NCBI GenBank assembly: GCA_002706985.1
Contig: PAKP01000020.1
Coordinates: forward strand, 1 to 33,793
DNA length: 33,793 nucleotides
Reading direction: 5' to 3'
DNA from: Sneathiella sp.
GTDB lineage: Bacteria; Pseudomonadota; Alphaproteobacteria; Sneathiellales; Sneathiellaceae
Shown in pieces: positions 32,363-33,793 of this stretch. The stretch's first letter is position 1. Each line of letters begins with the position of its first letter. The notes under the pieces were generated by a model. It was not told the DNA's origin. It ran no database searches and saw only the letters and a program-made list of their open reading frames with translations. The position numbers were made by a program, and so were the translations under genes.

Positions 32363-33793
32363 TTATAGCGTGCTTTCAATCCCGAACTTGCGGCGCTGAT
32401 CGGACCAGAGCAGCGGGATTTCTTCTTTCATCAAAAGGGCCAGTGTCAGATGGTCGGGCTGCCGTCCGGTGAGGATGATTTGCTGGATATCGGGGGCTAA
32501 AAAAGCAAGACGCACCAGATTGCGTTTCCAGGGGGAGGTGGGGGCTGTCTGCAGGACGGGGCTTTTCCCTGAATCCCGATCCAGTATTGCATGCGCGTTT
32601 CGGAGCGCTCTGATCAAAGAGGGGTCCAGTTGCGGCGTGTTTTTATCGCCGACGAGGATGTCAGTCCGTCCCCCGCGCGTCTGCATCCGCCAGGGCAGGG
32701 TCAACCGCAAGCATTTCGATTCTGCCGGATCCGGACGCACCCGCTCGCCAGTCGCAAGGTTGCCGTTGATCTTGTTAAGATATTTGAGCGGGACCAGAAG
32801 TTCGACACATCCGATATGAATCTCGATACGCTTTACAAGCCCGAAGGGTTCCTCCTGCAGATTGGGAAGAAGACGGGTCAGTGTTTTAATCAATCGACCT
32901 TCAAGCATTGCCGCAGAAACACGTCTTGGTGCGTTGTCCTGCTGGTCCCGTTTTGCCCCGCGTTGCAAAGAGGCGGACACATAATAGCGATACAGCTTGC
33001 CACCACGTCCATAGGCGAAGGTCGGGGACATCGGTTGTCCGTCCGTATCAAAAAGACGACCTGCCAAGGGAGAACGAGCGACGTTCTTTCCGGTCGCCTT
33101 GCGACGCCGGCCGTTCTCATCCAGTTGCGTCTGTACCGCCTCGAACAGCTCCACGTCGATAATGGCCTCATGCAGGCCGGGATGAGACTGATCCTTGTGG
33201 GGAACTTCACCAAGATAGACACGGCTCCGCAGCAGATGATACAGCGCCCCACGGCTGAAGGGCTGGCCTCCGATGGTTTTTCCTTTCAGCGTTGTCCGGA
33301 CCTTTGATCGAATGTCTTTGGTATCCAGCTCTCTGACCAGGGCGTGGACGGATTTGAGCTGCCGATATCTTTCAAAGATCCTGCGCACAGTGTCGGCTTC
33401 TGCGTCATTAACCCGCAAGCTATGGGAGCCGGCTTCCGGCAGATCATAACCGAGCGGCGGACTGCCGCCCATCCACATGCCCTTCTTCTTGGATGCGGCA
33501 ATCTTGTCACGGATCCGTTCTCCCGTGACCTCCCGTTCAAATTGGGCAAAGGAGAGAAGTACATTGAGCGTCAGCCGTCCCATGCTGGAGGTGGTATTGA
33601 AGGATTGCGTGACACTCACGAAACTGACGTCATATTGCTCGAACAACTCCACCATGCGGGCAAAATCCGCAAGCGCACGCGTCAACCGGTCTATCTTGTA
33701 GACCACCACGATGTCGATCTTTCCCGATGGGATGGCGGCAAGCAACTGCTGGAGGCCCGGCCGATCCATGCTGCCACCGGAGTAGCCGCCATC
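32363..33793 (-). CDS. Large serine recombinase, 5' part outside the window
   Basis: Site-specific DNA recombinase. The frame stays open to the right edge (DGGYSGGS precedes the internal Met at 33769), so about 60 N-terminal residues with the catalytic serine are off-window; 476 residues are seen. The rest of the resolvase domain is clear (VYKIDRLTRALADFARMVEL, SMGRLTLNVLLSFAQFERE). A Recombinase domain follows (RIFERYRQLKSVHALVREL, GALYHLLRSRVYLGEVPHK). The region where a zinc ribbon normally sits (SPLAGRLFDTDGQPMSPTFA, KLYRYYVSA) has no cysteine pairs. It points toward tRNA-Ser and is followed by the TAACAGG array. It is probably the integrase of a tRNA-linked element. Confidence 0.9.
   Translation of the reverse strand, partial: DGGYSGGSMDRPGLQQLLAAIPSGKIDIVVVYKIDRLTRALADFARMVELFEQYDVSFVSVTQSFNTTSSMGRLTLNVLLSFAQFEREVTGERIRDKIAASKKKGMWMGGSPPLGYDLPEAGSHSLRVNDAEADTVRRIFERYRQLKSVHALVRELDTKDIRSKVRTTLKGKTIGGQPFSRGALYHLLRSRVYLGEVPHKDQSHPGLHEAIIDVELFEAVQTQLDENGRRRKATGKNVARSPLAGRLFDTDGQPMSPTFAYGRGGKLYRYYVSASLQRGAKRDQQDNAPRRVSAAMLEGRLIKTLTRLLPNLQEEPFGLVKRIEIHIGCVELLVPLKYLNKINGNLATGERVRPDPAESKCLRLTLPWRMQTRGGRTDILVGDKNTPQLDPSLIRALRNAHAILDRDSGKSPVLQTAPTSPWKRNLVRLAFLAPDIQQIILTGRQPDHLTLALLMKEEIPLLWSDQRRKFGIESTL

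Overview
This is a chromosomal segment of an alphaproteobacterium. The gene order points there: flgF-flgG-flgA divergent from fliL-fliM-DUF6468-motE, and rpoZ-rsh-pyrE-DUF2062-pdxJ-acpS-lepB-rnc-era. The protein sequences have a Rhodospirillales/Sneathiellales feel, but genus cannot be fixed by eye. Most of the window is conserved core genome. Several genes use TTG or GTG starts (pepN, era, folK, probably the threonine dehydratase).

Layout. (1) 1-10714, motility: flgA (cut by the left edge), flgG and flgF on the minus strand; then on the plus strand fliL, fliM with an unusual acidic repeat extension, a DUF6468 protein, a MotE-like protein, two overlapping MotB-like genes (only the second keeps the channel aspartate) and a 1229-residue secreted protein with AMIN-like and TPR-like parts. 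(2) 10708-18229, minus strand: pepN, a Slt70-type lytic transglycosylase, an L-2-haloacid dehalogenase-type HAD protein, an alpha/beta hydrolase and a threonine/serine dehydratase. (3) 18370-19850: dapA and smpB. (4) 19855-22819, accessory-looking: a DUF2235 pseudo-hydrolase fused to PilZ, an AT-rich gap, an orphan lipoprotein and a LabA/NYN nuclease-like protein. (5) 23001-31264, housekeeping run: folK, rpoZ, rsh, pyrE, DUF2062, pdxJ, acpS, lepB, rnc, era, with many overlapping or closely spaced genes. (6) 31353-33793: a small Sel1-like gene, tRNA-Ser(GCU) with its own promoter, a 426-base non-coding stretch packed with TAACAGG repeats, and a serine recombinase running off the right edge, probably the edge of a tRNA-associated mobile element.

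Best leads: the phased TAACAGG repeat array beside a cysteine-less serine recombinase next to tRNA-Ser; the MotB pair in which one partner has Ser for the channel Asp; the catalytically dead DUF2235 domain joined to an intact PilZ motif; the large AMIN/TPR envelope protein next to the stator genes; and a 13-codon leader ORF overlapping the start of rsh.
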